Shown here in pieces: positions 43,925-52,925 of a DNA stretch of 64,000 bases. The stretch's first letter is position 1. Every line of letters starts with the position of its first letter. Below the pieces are notes generated by a model. The model did not search any database, had not been told where the DNA came from, and worked only from the letters and a program-made list of their open reading frames with translations. Source of the DNA: Candidatus Cottocaccamicrobium excrementipullorum (GTDB lineage: Bacteria; Bacillota; Clostridia; Lachnospirales; Lachnospiraceae); the NCBI GenBank assembly GCA_018713255.1, contig DVFL01000012.1:80112-144111 (forward strand), in the 5' to 3' direction. The translations under genes were made by a program, and so were the position numbers.

Positions 43925-45279
43925 GCGGGTTCAAGCCCTTCGCATGGGAGGGGATTAAGGTTCATTCCTCTGGCCTGAGATACAACGTGAGACTGGAGGA
44001 TTATGTGCTTCGTGGAGAATCCGGCGGGGAGGAAGCCGTCATGTTTACCTGGTCCTATACCATGGAGAAGGGTGATCCCTCCAGGCCGGTAATATTTGCC
44101 TACAACGGCGGACCGGGAAGCCCCAGCGCCTGGCTGCACATGGGCCTGCTGGGCCCGAAGCTGGTGGAGATTCCCGGTTATCCTTCTTTTTCTGAAGGAT
44201 GGAGGATACGAGACAATGAAGAGTTCCTGCTGGATCAGTGCGATCTTGTGCTGGTGGATCCTGCTGGTACCGGCTGGGCCGGCCTTCTGGATCAGAAGGC
44301 AGCAGGAGAGTACTACTCTGTTGCAGGAGATGGACGTGCCTTTGCCAGGCTTATTGCCGGCTGGCTTAAGGACAGAGGACGGGAGAAAAGCCCGGTGTAT
44401 ATCCTGGGGGAGAGCTACGGCACCATCCGCAGCCTGGCATTGGCTGATGCTCTGCCGGAAACCATTGACTTAAGAGGAATTATCCACATTGGTGTGTCCT
44501 TTAACGTGGGCGCCAAGGGAGCCATGTATGTGGAGCCTAATGTGCGCCGCCTTGGAGCAAATGCCGCTGCCTGCCGCTACCACTATCATCAGGATGTTGA
44601 AGAAGAAAAATTTATCAAGGATGCCATGGAGTTTGCCTGCGGCGACTATGCCCGCGCTCTGCTCCTTGGAAGCAGGCTTGACAGGAAGGAGTATGAGGAG
44701 GTCCTTGGCCGCCTTGCTTATTATACAGGGCTTGATCCAGATATGCTTAGACGAAACCACCTGCGTTTTTCGGAGCAGGACTTTATGCTGGGGCTGGTTC
44801 CTGGTTCTCTGCTGAGTATGTATGATTCTCGTCTTACCCATGTCTTTAAATCTGGTGAGGACAGCACGAAATATGATCTTAAGTATGATCCCTTTATGGA
44901 AGGGGCTGCGGATATTTTTGAGGAGGCTCTTTTGCAGTACGCTGGTTCAGAACTGGCTGTGCCTGAAGGACGCCGGAGGGAGGCTTCATCCGTGGATATT
45001 GCGGAACGCTGGGATTATGCAGGTTATAAAAAGGATACCCTGGCTCTTCCTGAAGAACTGATGAAGGTCCGCCCAAGGCTTCAGATGCTTTTCGTCTCAG
45101 GGCGCTACGATTTATCCAGCACTTTTGATTTTGTGGACTGGTACCTGTCCCACTATGATCTGGATCCAGAACGTACCGATCGGCTGGTGCTGCCCTCCGG
45201 CCATGCGTCTTATGTGGGCGCCGGGATGGCTGAAGAGCTGTCACGACGCATTCGGAAATTCGTTTGTTCAAGCAGATGA
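43921..45279 (+). CDS. Peptidase S10 (serine carboxypeptidase) family protein 2
   Basis: 452 residues, paralogue of the preceding gene and sharing its whole fold. Segments FAYNGGPGSPSAWLHMGLLGPK (about 59-80), nucleophile Ser in ILGESYGTIRSLA (about 165), Asp in VSGRYDLSS (about 397) and His in LPSGHASYVG (about 428). Full catalytic triad is present. No signal peptide. Its start codon overlaps the stop of the first copy (ATGA), so the two are translated together and may form a heteromer or divide substrates. Last gene of the cluster. Confidence 0.87.
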   Translation: MSGFKPFAWEGIKVHSSGLRYNVRLEDYVLRGESGGEEAVMFTWSYTMEKGDPSRPVIFAYNGGPGSPSAWLHMGLLGPKLVEIPGYPSFSEGWRIRDNEEFLLDQCDLVLVDPAGTGWAGLLDQKAAGEYYSVAGDGRAFARLIAGWLKDRGREKSPVYILGESYGTIRSLALADALPETIDLRGIIHIGVSFNVGAKGAMYVEPNVRRLGANAAACRYHYHQDVEEEKFIKDAMEFACGDYARALLLGSRLDRKEYEEVLGRLAYYTGLDPDMLRRNHLRFSEQDFMLGLVPGSLLSMYDSRLTHVFKSGEDSTKYDLKYDPFMEGAADIFEEALLQYAGSELAVPEGRRREASSVDIAERWDYAGYKKDTLALPEELMKVRPRLQMLFVSGRYDLSSTFDFVDWYLSHYDLDPERTDRLVLPSGHASYVGAGMAEELSRRIRKFVCSSR

Positions 45280-45306
45280 GATGATAGGATAGATTTGTTA
45301 TTTCTG

Positions 45307-45396
45307 ACTGCGCCGGCAGGCAGCGCTCCAGCTGCCCGCCGGCGCAGTTTTTATCCCTGACTTGACGGCGCCTGCCCGGCGGCGGACTTTCAGCGC
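45307..45396 (+). repeat. Dispersed structured repeat, copy B (internally deleted)
   Basis: CTGCGCCGGC pairs with GCCGGCGCAG over ten bases with GGCAGC-GCTCCA-GCTGCC inside. About 20 bases around the conserved AAAGTC of the other copies are missing. The 3' half (TATCCCTGACTTGACGGCGCC... GGCGGCGGACTTTCAG) matches the other copies. It lies between the S10 genes and the VWA gene promoter. Confidence 0.75.
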
Positions 45397-45401
45397 AGAC
45401 C

Positions 45402-45430
45402 TGGAAACGTTCTTTTTGTTTTGATATAAT
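45402..45430 (+). promoter_or_regulatory. Promoter of the VWA-ATPase pair
   Basis: TGGAAA (45402-45407), 17-bp spacer, TATAAT (45425-45430) with a TG extension (TGATATAAT). It starts 5 bases after repeat copy B. Confidence 0.7.
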
Positions 45431-45535
45431 AGGATGGAGAAGGTCTGAGACGCCTTGTCTCACCCTGCAGCGTTCTCCTGCATAAGATAGATCAGGGCTT
45501 ATCCAAAGCCTAAATAAAGAAAAGGAGAATCAGCT

Positions 45536-46912
45536 ATGGGGTTAACAAATTCAAACAAAGTTGTAAGTACAAATCAAATGGGGTGTTCTGATTATATCAA
45601 GATCACTCTTGCCCTTGCCGCTTCGCCGGATATTATCAGCAATCCTACGGACATTGTTTTGATTCTGGACCGTTCCGGAAGCATGGCAGGAAGCGCTCTG
45701 GCGAATTTAAAGCTGGGAGCAAAGAAATTTATTTCCATTATTGACGAGGCAACAGACGGATCGCAGGACGGTCAAATTGGTTCCGGCAGCCGCATTGGCA
45801 TTGTCAGTTTTGCTGATACGGCAGTGCAGAACACACAGCTGATTACCTCGGTGGATGCGTTAAATGCGGCAGTAGACAGCCTGACAGCAGGAGGCGCCAC
45901 TAATCATGCAGACGCCTTTGAGAAAGGGGCAGCCATGTTTGATCCGGCTTCTTCCAATGCCAGAGTGATGGTAATGTTTACTGACGGAAAGACCACGGCA
46001 GGTCCCAATCCCGATCCGGTGGCTGCCGCTGCCAGGGCTTCGGGAATTATCATTTACTGCATCGGCCTGGTGGGCGCCGATGGCATCGACCCGAACGTGC
46101 TGAATGAGTGGGCCACTGATCCAGACGCCTCCCATGTGGCCATTACGCCGGATGATGGAGATCTGGAGAATTTGTTTGAGGATCTGGCGGCCAATATTGC
46201 TAAGCCAGGAGCTACAGATATTTTTCTTAAAGAGGAAGTTCACCCTGATTTTGCCATTACCGGAATTCTGACGCCAGTCAAAGGAACGGCGGCGCTGGTG
46301 AATTCCACCACCCTTACCTGGTCTATTGATGAACTGGGGACCACAGCTAATGAGGGAGCTAGTCTGGAATTTTTCGTTCAGCATGTGGGAACGGATTCCG
46401 GAACGAAGCTGATTAACCGTTCGATCACCTACACGGATTCAGAAAATAATCAGGCTACCTTCCCTGAGCCTTCTGTCACAGTGGACTGCGGCGCAGTGGT
46501 TCATCCCGAGCCTTGTCCCGTCCCCAGAGAATTTTCCATTGAAGGCTGCGAAGAAATGGCTTCCTTCCAGGTGGAAAGTGCATATCTGGAATCCTTGGGC
46601 CGTATCCTTGAGATGGATGTGAACATTAAAAATGTGTGCCCAGGGAGGAGAACTGCCCTTGGTGTGATTCTCACGGAAGTGGATCCGCAGGGAAATGAAT
46701 ATCCCCGGGGAATCAAAACCATGACCATTCCCGCCCATTATTATCCGGAGTGCCGGGATGTGCTGGTGAAGTGTATCCGGTTTGTGCTTCCCGAGGATCT
46801 GGATGTATCGGGAACGGGAGCTGCCTCCCTGTGCAATGCCAGACAGTTTAAGGCCCGGATCATTACCCATATGATTGACCCGGAATATCGCTGCTGCGGC
46901 ACTGCGGTATAA
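45536..46912 (+). CDS. VWA-domain protein with Cys-rich C-terminal domain, unknown function
   Basis: 458 residues. Von Willebrand A domain (about 30-220) with MIDAS DRSGSM (about 48-53), the Thr of GGATNHADAF and Asp of FTDGKTT. It is followed by a beta-rich region like DUF11/isopeptide-type domains (about 225-310; FVQHVGTDSGTKLINRSITYTD) and a C-terminal domain rich in Cys (CPVPREFSIEGCEEM, NVCPGRR, ECRDVLVKCIRF, LCNARQF, YRCC). There is no signal peptide, so it seems cytoplasmic or spore-associated. The last domain recalls spore-surface protein domains but no family is certain. The ATPase gene follows 37 bases later. Confidence 0.8.
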   Translation: MGLTNSNKVVSTNQMGCSDYIKITLALAASPDIISNPTDIVLILDRSGSMAGSALANLKLGAKKFISIIDEATDGSQDGQIGSGSRIGIVSFADTAVQNTQLITSVDALNAAVDSLTAGGATNHADAFEKGAAMFDPASSNARVMVMFTDGKTTAGPNPDPVAAAARASGIIIYCIGLVGADGIDPNVLNEWATDPDASHVAITPDDGDLENLFEDLAANIAKPGATDIFLKEEVHPDFAITGILTPVKGTAALVNSTTLTWSIDELGTTANEGASLEFFVQHVGTDSGTKLINRSITYTDSENNQATFPEPSVTVDCGAVVHPEPCPVPREFSIEGCEEMASFQVESAYLESLGRILEMDVNIKNVCPGRRTALGVILTEVDPQGNEYPRGIKTMTIPAHYYPECRDVLVKCIRFVLPEDLDVSGTGAASLCNARQFKARIITHMIDPEYRCCGTAV

Positions 46913-46949
46913 GGTGAGAGCGTGATAATAAATTCAGGAGGTACAAAAG

Positions 46950-47825
46950 ATGTATTTAACACAGTTTGCTTTCCCAGACGGGGAGAGAGAAGCCAGTTTC
47001 CTGATGGGAATCCGGCGGACTTGTTATGACAGCTTTTATCCCTTTCAGGTGCTGCCGAAAAAGGCCCTTAAATTCCTGGAATTCGAACCGATTACGATTT
47101 TATATGGGGGAAACGGAAGCGGAAAGACTACGGTCCTTAACGTGATGGGAGAGGCACTTAAGCTTACCAGGGATACCCTGTATAACCGGACCAGTTTTTT
47201 TGAGGATTACACAAAGATGTGTGACTGGCGGCTTTCTGAGGCCCTCCCAGAGGCCAGCAGAATCATCACCAGCGACGATGTGTTTGATTTTATGCTGAAT
47301 CTCAGAACCTTAAATCAGGGAATTGACCAGAAGAGAGAAGAACTGTTTTCTGAATACCTGGAAGCCAAGTATTCCCAGTTTCAGATGAAGTCTCTGGCTG
47401 ATTACGATCAGTTAAAAAAAGTGAACACAGCCAGAAGGAAAACTCAGTCCCGCTTTGTGCGGGAATCACTGATGGATAATGTGCGGGAGCATTCCAACGG
47501 AGAGAGCGCATTTTTGTATTTTACCAGCAAAATCAATGACAGCGGACTGTATCTGTTAGATGAGCCGGAAAACAGCTTGTCTCCGGAAAAACAGCAGGAA
47601 CTGGCAAGGTTTTTGGAAGATTCTGCTCGATTCTTCGGCTGTCAGCTGGTGATCGCAACCCATTCCCCCTTCCTGCTGGCCATGAAGGGGGCAAGGATAT
47701 ACGATATGGATGAATCGCCGGCAGACATTAAACCCTGGACAGAACTTGTCAATGTGAGAGCATATTACGATTTTTTTAAAGAACATGAGAAAGAATTCCA
47801 GAAAACTTCTTTCTCTGGATTGTGA
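46950..47825 (+). CDS. AAA/ABC-type ATPase, short RecF/SMC-like head
   Basis: 291 residues. Walker A YGGNGSGKTTVLN (about 53-63), ABC signature-like EHSNGESAFLYF (about 182), Walker B LYLLDEPENSLSP (about 198), and the H-loop IATHSPFLLAMKG (about 229). It is an ATPase head without membrane domain or long coiled coil, so it is probably not a transporter; such proteins serve DNA or defence-related functions or are of unknown role. RBS AGGAGGTACAAAAG. Likely co-transcribed with the VWA gene. Its final 61 bases overlap the convergent MBL gene. Confidence 0.85.
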   Translation: MYLTQFAFPDGEREASFLMGIRRTCYDSFYPFQVLPKKALKFLEFEPITILYGGNGSGKTTVLNVMGEALKLTRDTLYNRTSFFEDYTKMCDWRLSEALPEASRIITSDDVFDFMLNLRTLNQGIDQKREELFSEYLEAKYSQFQMKSLADYDQLKKVNTARRKTQSRFVRESLMDNVREHSNGESAFLYFTSKINDSGLYLLDEPENSLSPEKQQELARFLEDSARFFGCQLVIATHSPFLLAMKGARIYDMDESPADIKPWTELVNVRAYYDFFKEHEKEFQKTSFSGL

Positions 47826-48895
47826 AAGGGGAGCATGACCTGAAACTGGTTTTCATGGGCCATTTCCAGAAAATCTCCCCGGCTCTGATGGTGGGGATAG
47901 GCCATGGTAAAGGCCTTTCCTTCCGCCAGAAGAGTTTCCGTAAGGCATCCTGTTTTCACCCGGCCGGTGAGAAGAACCGCAGCGCCTTTACTTGTGGCCT
48001 GAAGAGCCAGCTGGATGCTTTCTGGCTGTTCTAAATGGGTATCTCCCAGAAGGAGAATGTCATATTCTCCGGAGTCCAGGCCCTTGTCCGGCTGTCCTGC
48101 CAGGAAGGCCTGAATATCCTGAACCGCTTTCGGCTTAAGCCACTGGGGAAAGGCCAATGTTTTTTCGGTAAGACGGATCATATTCTGGTCCATGGCAATC
48201 TTGGCCTCAGGAAGGCTTTCCCGAAGCATATAAATGATTTCCACTCCCCGTCCGTATTTGGGAAGGGGCATCAGAATCTTTCGCCCTTCTTTCAGCAGAT
48301 TCTGAATCTGCCGGATCATTTGCCCCCGCAGCTCTGGGGCATCTCCCTGTTCTTTGCTATGGGCGCAGTCCATGATGGCAAGATCCGCCTTTCGGCCCTC
48401 TATGGGATCAGTTTGGTAAACTAAAGGTCTTTTTTGATAATCCCCGGTGTAGAGGACGCTTCCGTATGGATCGCGGAAATGAAACCAGAGGCTTCCGGCG
48501 CAGTGGCCTGATTTCCCATAAGAAAAGGACAAGCCGTCTTCAAGGGATAAGCCCTTTCTTCCCTGATCTGGATTGCTGGGGCAGTCAAGAAGAATCGTTT
48601 TATCCCAGAGAATTCCGGAAAATTCCAGGGTAGGCCGGGTGGTGACCAGCCATCCGTTAAATCCCTGGCGGCAGAACTCTTCGAAGGCGCCGCTGTGATC
48701 CTTATGGCAGTGGCTTAAAAACAGATACCGGGTTTGCTTTAAAAGAGCGGGTTCTACCTGGGGAAAGGGATTAGGATCAGTATCCATAATGCCGCAGTCC
48801 AGCATGTAATAGCGGTTTTCCCCAAAGGAGAGGAGAAAGCAGCTGCGGCCATGCTCCCCGTACCCGCCTTTAATGATCAGCCGATTCATAGACAT
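47765..48895 (-). CDS. Metallo-beta-lactamase fold protein of the beta-CASP (RNase J/CPSF-like) group
   Basis: 376 residues. Metal-binding LFLSHCHKDHSGAF (HxHxDH), SYGKSGHCAGSLWF (His), LYTGDYQKRP (Asp), then a beta-CASP insert with MPLPKYGRGVEIIYML and GRVKTGC, ending with AYPHHQSRGDFLEM and MLPFHNPEK. These are the motifs of nucleases acting on RNA or DNA. It starts 26 bases inside the end of the ABC ATPase gene, RBS AAAAGGAGAAGCTTT, and its 3' end overlaps the convergent ATPase gene. Co-transcription with an ABC importer is odd for a nuclease. Confidence 0.85.
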   Translation of the reverse strand: MSMNRLIIKGGYGEHGRSCFLLSFGENRYYMLDCGIMDTDPNPFPQVEPALLKQTRYLFLSHCHKDHSGAFEEFCRQGFNGWLVTTRPTLEFSGILWDKTILLDCPSNPDQGRKGLSLEDGLSFSYGKSGHCAGSLWFHFRDPYGSVLYTGDYQKRPLVYQTDPIEGRKADLAIMDCAHSKEQGDAPELRGQMIRQIQNLLKEGRKILMPLPKYGRGVEIIYMLRESLPEAKIAMDQNMIRLTEKTLAFPQWLKPKAVQDIQAFLAGQPDKGLDSGEYDILLLGDTHLEQPESIQLALQATSKGAAVLLTGRVKTGCLTETLLAEGKAFTMAYPHHQSRGDFLEMAHENQFQVMLPFHNPEKEVFWNSFSCSLKKS

Positions 48896-49973
48896 AAAGC
48901 TTCTCCTTTTCTATCTGGACGAATCCTTCTTTCTGTTCGGGAATAGGATCATCATGAAGGATGCAGAATTCCTGCCCGTTTTGTGTGCGCATCTTTACCC
49001 GGTAGCAGCCTCCCTCAAAGGTAGAGAGAATGGACTGGGCTTTAAAGCAGTTGTCCTGAAGGTTTTCTCCCAGCCAGTGTCCGTCTTCCGGTCGGAAACG
49101 GATTTCTGCCTTCCTGGGGAAGGAGGAGGGAGCGTTTCCTGAAGAATCAGAAGCAGGGAAATACGTTCCTGCCACTGTTTCTTCGCCGATCTGCACCTGA
49201 CAGCCGGCATCATTGATTGCGAAAAGACCGGCGTCTTTTAAATCATTTCCTGCTCCCAGAAGTCCGGCCACTAAAGCGGTGCTGGGTTTTAAATAGCAGG
49301 TTCTGGGATCATCCGCCTGATCGATTTTTCCGCCGTCCATAATAATAATCCGGTCTGCCATGGCAAAGGCTTCAGAAGGATCATGGGTTACATGGAACAC
49401 GGTGGTTTTCAGTTTATGGAACAGGTAGGACATTTCTGTGCGCATTTCAATGCGCAGCTGAACGTCCAGGTTGCATAAAGGCTCGTCCAGCAAAACAATG
49501 GAGGGTTTGGTCACCAGAGCTCTGGCGATAGCCACTCGCTGCTGCTGGCCGCCGGAAAGTTCTGCGGGATAACGGTGAAGAAGTCCGTCAAGATGGAGAA
49601 GACTTATGGTTTCTTCTACCCGCCGGCGGATTTCCTCACGGTCAATTTTCTGGATCTTCAGGCCGTAGGTAATATTGTCCTCTACCTTCATGTGGGGCCA
49701 AAGGGCGAAATCCTGGAATACCATATTGATGCCCCGTTTTTCCGGGGGAAGATTATGGTGAGGGCCGGATACTTCCTGGCCGCGGATCCGCACAATTCCG
49801 CCGTCCAAAGGCAGGATGCCGGCAATGATTCGAAGAAGGGTAGATTTGCCGCAGCCTGAAGGTCCTAGTACGCTGATGATTTCCCCTTCCTCCACTTTAA
49901 GGCTGATGCCGTTTAATACCTGGGTTTTTCCATATTTCTTTTTTACATTCTCAATTTCAAGTATGGTCTGCAT
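48870..49973 (-). CDS. ABC importer ATPase of the spermidine/iron (PotA/FbpC) type
   Basis: 367 residues. Walker [18 protein letters not shown] (about 34-50), signature [15 protein letters not shown] (about 131), Walker [13 protein letters not shown] (about 151), H-loop [15 protein letters not shown], and a C-terminal TOBE domain (about 260-355). ATG 49973 is favoured over the TTG at 49991, since GAGGAACAGG precedes it. Overlaps the permease by 17 bases. Drives the importer with the following permease and binding protein. Confidence 0.92.
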   Translation of the reverse strand: MQTILEIENVKKKYGKTQVLNGISLKVEEGEIISVLGPSGCGKSTLLRIIAGILPLDGGIVRIRGQEVSGPHHNLPPEKRGINMVFQDFALWPHMKVEDNITYGLKIQKIDREEIRRRVEETISLLHLDGLLHRYPAELSGGQQQRVAIARALVTKPSIVLLDEPLCNLDVQLRIEMRTEMSYLFHKLKTTVFHVTHDPSEAFAMADRIIIMDGGKIDQADDPRTCYLKPSTALVAGLLGAGNDLKDAGLFAINDAGCQVQIGEETVAGTYFPASDSSGNAPSSFPRKAEIRFRPEDGHWLGENLQDNCFKAQSILSTFEGGCYRVKMRTQNGQEFCILHDDPIPEQKEGFVQIEKEKLYVYESADH

Positions 49974-51648
49974 TCCTGTTCCTCTTTCCAAAGTTTAAAA
50001 TAAATTCCAGCAGCAGCATAATCGCGATGATAAAGGCGCCGCCCACTATGGTTGCTGCAGCAGAATAGCCAAAGTTTAAATCATTGTAAGCATCGCTGAT
50101 GTACACCGGCAGGGTGCTGTAGTTCGGCGGGTACAAAATGGTAGTGATGGCTAGATTAAAAACGCTTCCTCCGAAGGCTGCCAGAACTGCCGATACCATG
50201 CTGGAGTGTAGCAGAGGCAGGAGAATGGTTTTCAGCCGTCTGAAAAGCCCTGCTCCCTGTACCTGAGAAGCAGTAAGCAGTTCCTGAGGTACTTTAGACA
50301 TTCCGCCTACCAGGACACGGTTGATTAAAGGAACGGCGGAAGCCACGCTGGCCAGAATCAGGATTTCCGGTTTGCCGTAAAGATTAAGGCCAAGGGGCTG
50401 AAGCCATTTCTGGTTCCAGACGAAGATATAGCCGATACCCAGCACAACGCCGGGAACAGCCATTGCTACCAGGGTCATCATGTCGATAAGCCGTTTTAAT
50501 TTAAATTGAGAGTAGGTGAGGACGTAGGCCACGGCAAAGCCGATAACCAGACCGATTACTGCGGCCACGGCCGCCAGGGTCAAGGAATTTTTAATGCCTT
50601 CCAGCAGAGCGCCGTCAAGCTGCAGCACGTTCTGGTAGTTGGCCAGGGTAAACTGAAACCGTTCAATACTGAAGGAATCAGAGAAGGACATAATAAAATT
50701 GGAACCGATGGGAATTCCCAGGGCGATCAGAGAGAATACCCCGGCAGCCAGAGAAAAAAAGCCAGTGGCGGCAGGAGACGCTTTCTTCGGCACTACCTGC
50801 TCTGTTCCGGTTCCCAGAAAATCAAACCGTTTTCTTCCCATCATGTAAAACTGAAGGACCATGGCAATGACAATCATGACTACCAAATAAAGGGAGAGCA
50901 CTCCCGCCATATCAAACCGCACGGGGGATGAACAGATGGCGCTGTAAATGGTATAGGGAAGGGTGGGGAAGGAATATACCGCCGTAATGGTGGAGGACAT
51001 TCCATAATCGCCTACCGTATCCATGAAAATCAGCATGGCTGCAGAGAAATAAGTGGGAAGGCACAGAGGAAGCTGGACGCTGCGCCACGCCTTAAAGGGA
51101 GAGGCGCCATTCATTCTGGCAGCGTGAACCAGTCTGGCAGGATACCATTCCAGAGCTGCCTTAATGGTCACATAAGCCATGGGATATTTGCAGAGAACCA
51201 TTACCGTAACCAGTCCTGGAAAACTGAAGAGGAAGTTATTCATTCCTTCAATGTGCAGCCAGGAGCGGGCAATGCCGTTGCCGGAGACAAAGAACACCCA
51301 TCCCTGAGCCAAGATAAAGGAAGGCATAATCATGAGAATCCAGCTGACAATATCTAAAAGTTTTGCCAGAGGAAAATCGTATCTTACCCGAATATGGGCC
51401 AGAATGCCAGCCAGAAGAAGGCCTGCCGCTGTGGTGCACAGACTCATGGCGGCGGAATTAATAAATGCCCGTTTCCATAAGGGGCGGACGAAAACATCCA
51501 GAACCAGACTTAAATTTCCCGGATTAAATTCTTCTAAAGACAGTCCCGGGCAGACTACCTGGAGAAGCACTGTCACTAAGGGCAGCAAAACCAGAATCGC
51601 AAGAATCGCCAGAAGCAGGGATCCTGCAATATTTTCTCGTAATTTCAT
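49957..51648 (-). CDS. ABC importer permease, duplicated (FbpB/ThiP type)
   Basis: 563 residues with about 12 membrane segments and two EAA-loop motifs (ALEWYPARLVHAARMNGASPFKAWRSVQLPL, about 165-195, and GMSKVPQELLTASQVQGAGLFRRLKTILLPL, about 435-470). This double-domain arrangement is typical of iron(III), thiamine and 2-aminoethylphosphonate importers. Middle gene of the operon binding protein-permease-ATPase-MBL on the minus strand. Confidence 0.92.
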   Translation of the reverse strand: MKLRENIAGSLLLAILAILVLLPLVTVLLQVVCPGLSLEEFNPGNLSLVLDVFVRPLWKRAFINSAAMSLCTTAAGLLLAGILAHIRVRYDFPLAKLLDIVSWILMIMPSFILAQGWVFFVSGNGIARSWLHIEGMNNFLFSFPGLVTVMVLCKYPMAYVTIKAALEWYPARLVHAARMNGASPFKAWRSVQLPLCLPTYFSAAMLIFMDTVGDYGMSSTITAVYSFPTLPYTIYSAICSSPVRFDMAGVLSLYLVVMIVIAMVLQFYMMGRKRFDFLGTGTEQVVPKKASPAATGFFSLAAGVFSLIALGIPIGSNFIMSFSDSFSIERFQFTLANYQNVLQLDGALLEGIKNSLTLAAVAAVIGLVIGFAVAYVLTYSQFKLKRLIDMMTLVAMAVPGVVLGIGYIFVWNQKWLQPLGLNLYGKPEILILASVASAVPLINRVLVGGMSKVPQELLTASQVQGAGLFRRLKTILLPLLHSSMVSAVLAAFGGSVFNLAITTILYPPNYSTLPVYISDAYNDLNFGYSAAATIVGGAFIIAIMLLLEFILNFGKRNRNADHT

Positions 51649-51703
51649 TCTTGTTACTCCATCAAAAAACTCGGTGTTTATTTGCCTGAGGAAGGCAGCC
51701 AGA

Positions 51704-51744
51704 GAAAAAAGGGTTGCCAGGTCCTTGTCCGGGACCTGGCAACC
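51704..51744 (-). terminator. Intrinsic terminator/attenuator between binding protein and permease
   Basis: On the minus strand GGTTGCCAGGTCC (51732-51744) pairs with GGACCTGGCAACC (51712-51724), followed by CTTTTTT. It lies downstream of the binding-protein gene, so most transcripts probably end there, giving more binding protein than membrane complex. Confidence 0.85.
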
Positions 51745-51794
51745 GGTTTTTCCTTGATTTAATTTGTCAAAAGGCTGTGTTTAGCTGCTGAATA

Positions 51795-52925
51795 TTATTG
51801 AACAGACATATCGGCAAACCAGGCCTTGATGTCGGCTTCATGCTCTGCGCCCCAGGCAACGTCGGCAGTTTCCAGCTTGGCGTTGGGATCACGGTTCGCC
51901 TTCATCTCTACTCCTTCAACAGAAGGCTCAAAATAACCTTCATCGCCAGTATTTACCAGAGTCTGCTGTGTCTCTGGATCAAGCAGGAAATTCACAAACA
52001 TTTTGGCGATTTCCATCTGGTCGGTGGAAGCGTTGATGGCTGCCACACGGGTAGAACCGGGAGCTCCGTCTTCCGGCCATACGATGGTGATAGGTTCTCC
52101 GCTGTTTACCATTTCATAGGCATTGCTTTCCTGAAGCAGTGCCACAGAAATTTCACCGCTGGCTAAAGCCTGTACAACCTGTGGATTCTTTGGATAAACT
52201 TTTAAGCCCTGGCTGAATAAGGTGCTGAAATATTCCTGACCAGCTTCCATTCCTTTTTCATACATGATTTCCGCAGCCAGAGGATAAGCAGGGGCGGCCA
52301 CTCCTGGATCGGCCATTCCCACCTGATCAGTAAAGCGGGGATCAGTCAGATCATCGATGGTTTTGGGGGCAGTGGTGTCATCATAAACGTCATTGCGGTA
52401 TACTAAAACGCCGGCGGCATGAGTTCCGGTAGGATAAAAGCATTTATTTTCCGGAACCAAGGATTTGGAGAATTCCGTAAGATTAGCGGCATTTTCCGGT
52501 TCCCAGTCCGTAAGAAGAGAGCCGTCCTGGGACAGGTTGTAGATATCGTACATGGAATCAATCCAAACCACATCCCATTGAGGATTGCTCTTTTCCGCTT
52601 CAATTCTGGACATGGTTTCCGCTCCGTTTCCTACCACAACTTCCACATCATATCCAGTGGCTTCCTTAAACATATCTCCGATTACAGCGTCAAAGTCGTT
52701 TAAGTAAACTAAAAGAGGTTCTGTCTGCTCCGGCTTTTCTGCGGAAGAGCCGTCTGCCTGTGCTTCCTCACTGGATTCTGCTGCTTCGGCAGCAGTATTG
52801 GTTTCTTTGGTTTCCTGAGCCTGTGCTGAGGCTGTGGTGGATTCTGCTGACGTTCCGCTGGTGGAGCAGGCGGTGACAGACGCCATCATGCAGACAGAAA
52901 GTCCTAATGCTAACACTTTTTTCAC
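51795..52925 (-). CDS. ABC transporter substrate-binding lipoprotein (iron/phosphonate/thiamine type)
   Basis: 376 residues. Signal peptide KKVLALGLSVCMMASVTAC with lipobox VTAC, then a Ser/Thr/Glu/Ala-rich linker and a type II binding fold (PLLVYLNDFDAVIGDMFKEATGYDVEVV, PQWDVVWIDSMYDIYNL). GTG 52925 is chosen because CAGGAGGTAATCATT lies upstream. It fits the FbpA/PhnS/ThiB class. The ligand cannot be named; the neighbouring MBL enzyme does not resolve it. Confidence 0.9.
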   Translation of the reverse strand: MKKVLALGLSVCMMASVTACSTSGTSAESTTASAQAQETKETNTAAEAAESSEEAQADGSSAEKPEQTEPLLVYLNDFDAVIGDMFKEATGYDVEVVVGNGAETMSRIEAEKSNPQWDVVWIDSMYDIYNLSQDGSLLTDWEPENAANLTEFSKSLVPENKCFYPTGTHAAGVLVYRNDVYDDTTAPKTIDDLTDPRFTDQVGMADPGVAAPAYPLAAEIMYEKGMEAGQEYFSTLFSQGLKVYPKNPQVVQALASGEISVALLQESNAYEMVNSGEPITIVWPEDGAPGSTRVAAINASTDQMEIAKMFVNFLLDPETQQTLVNTGDEGYFEPSVEGVEMKANRDPNAKLETADVAWGAEHEADIKAWFADMSVQ

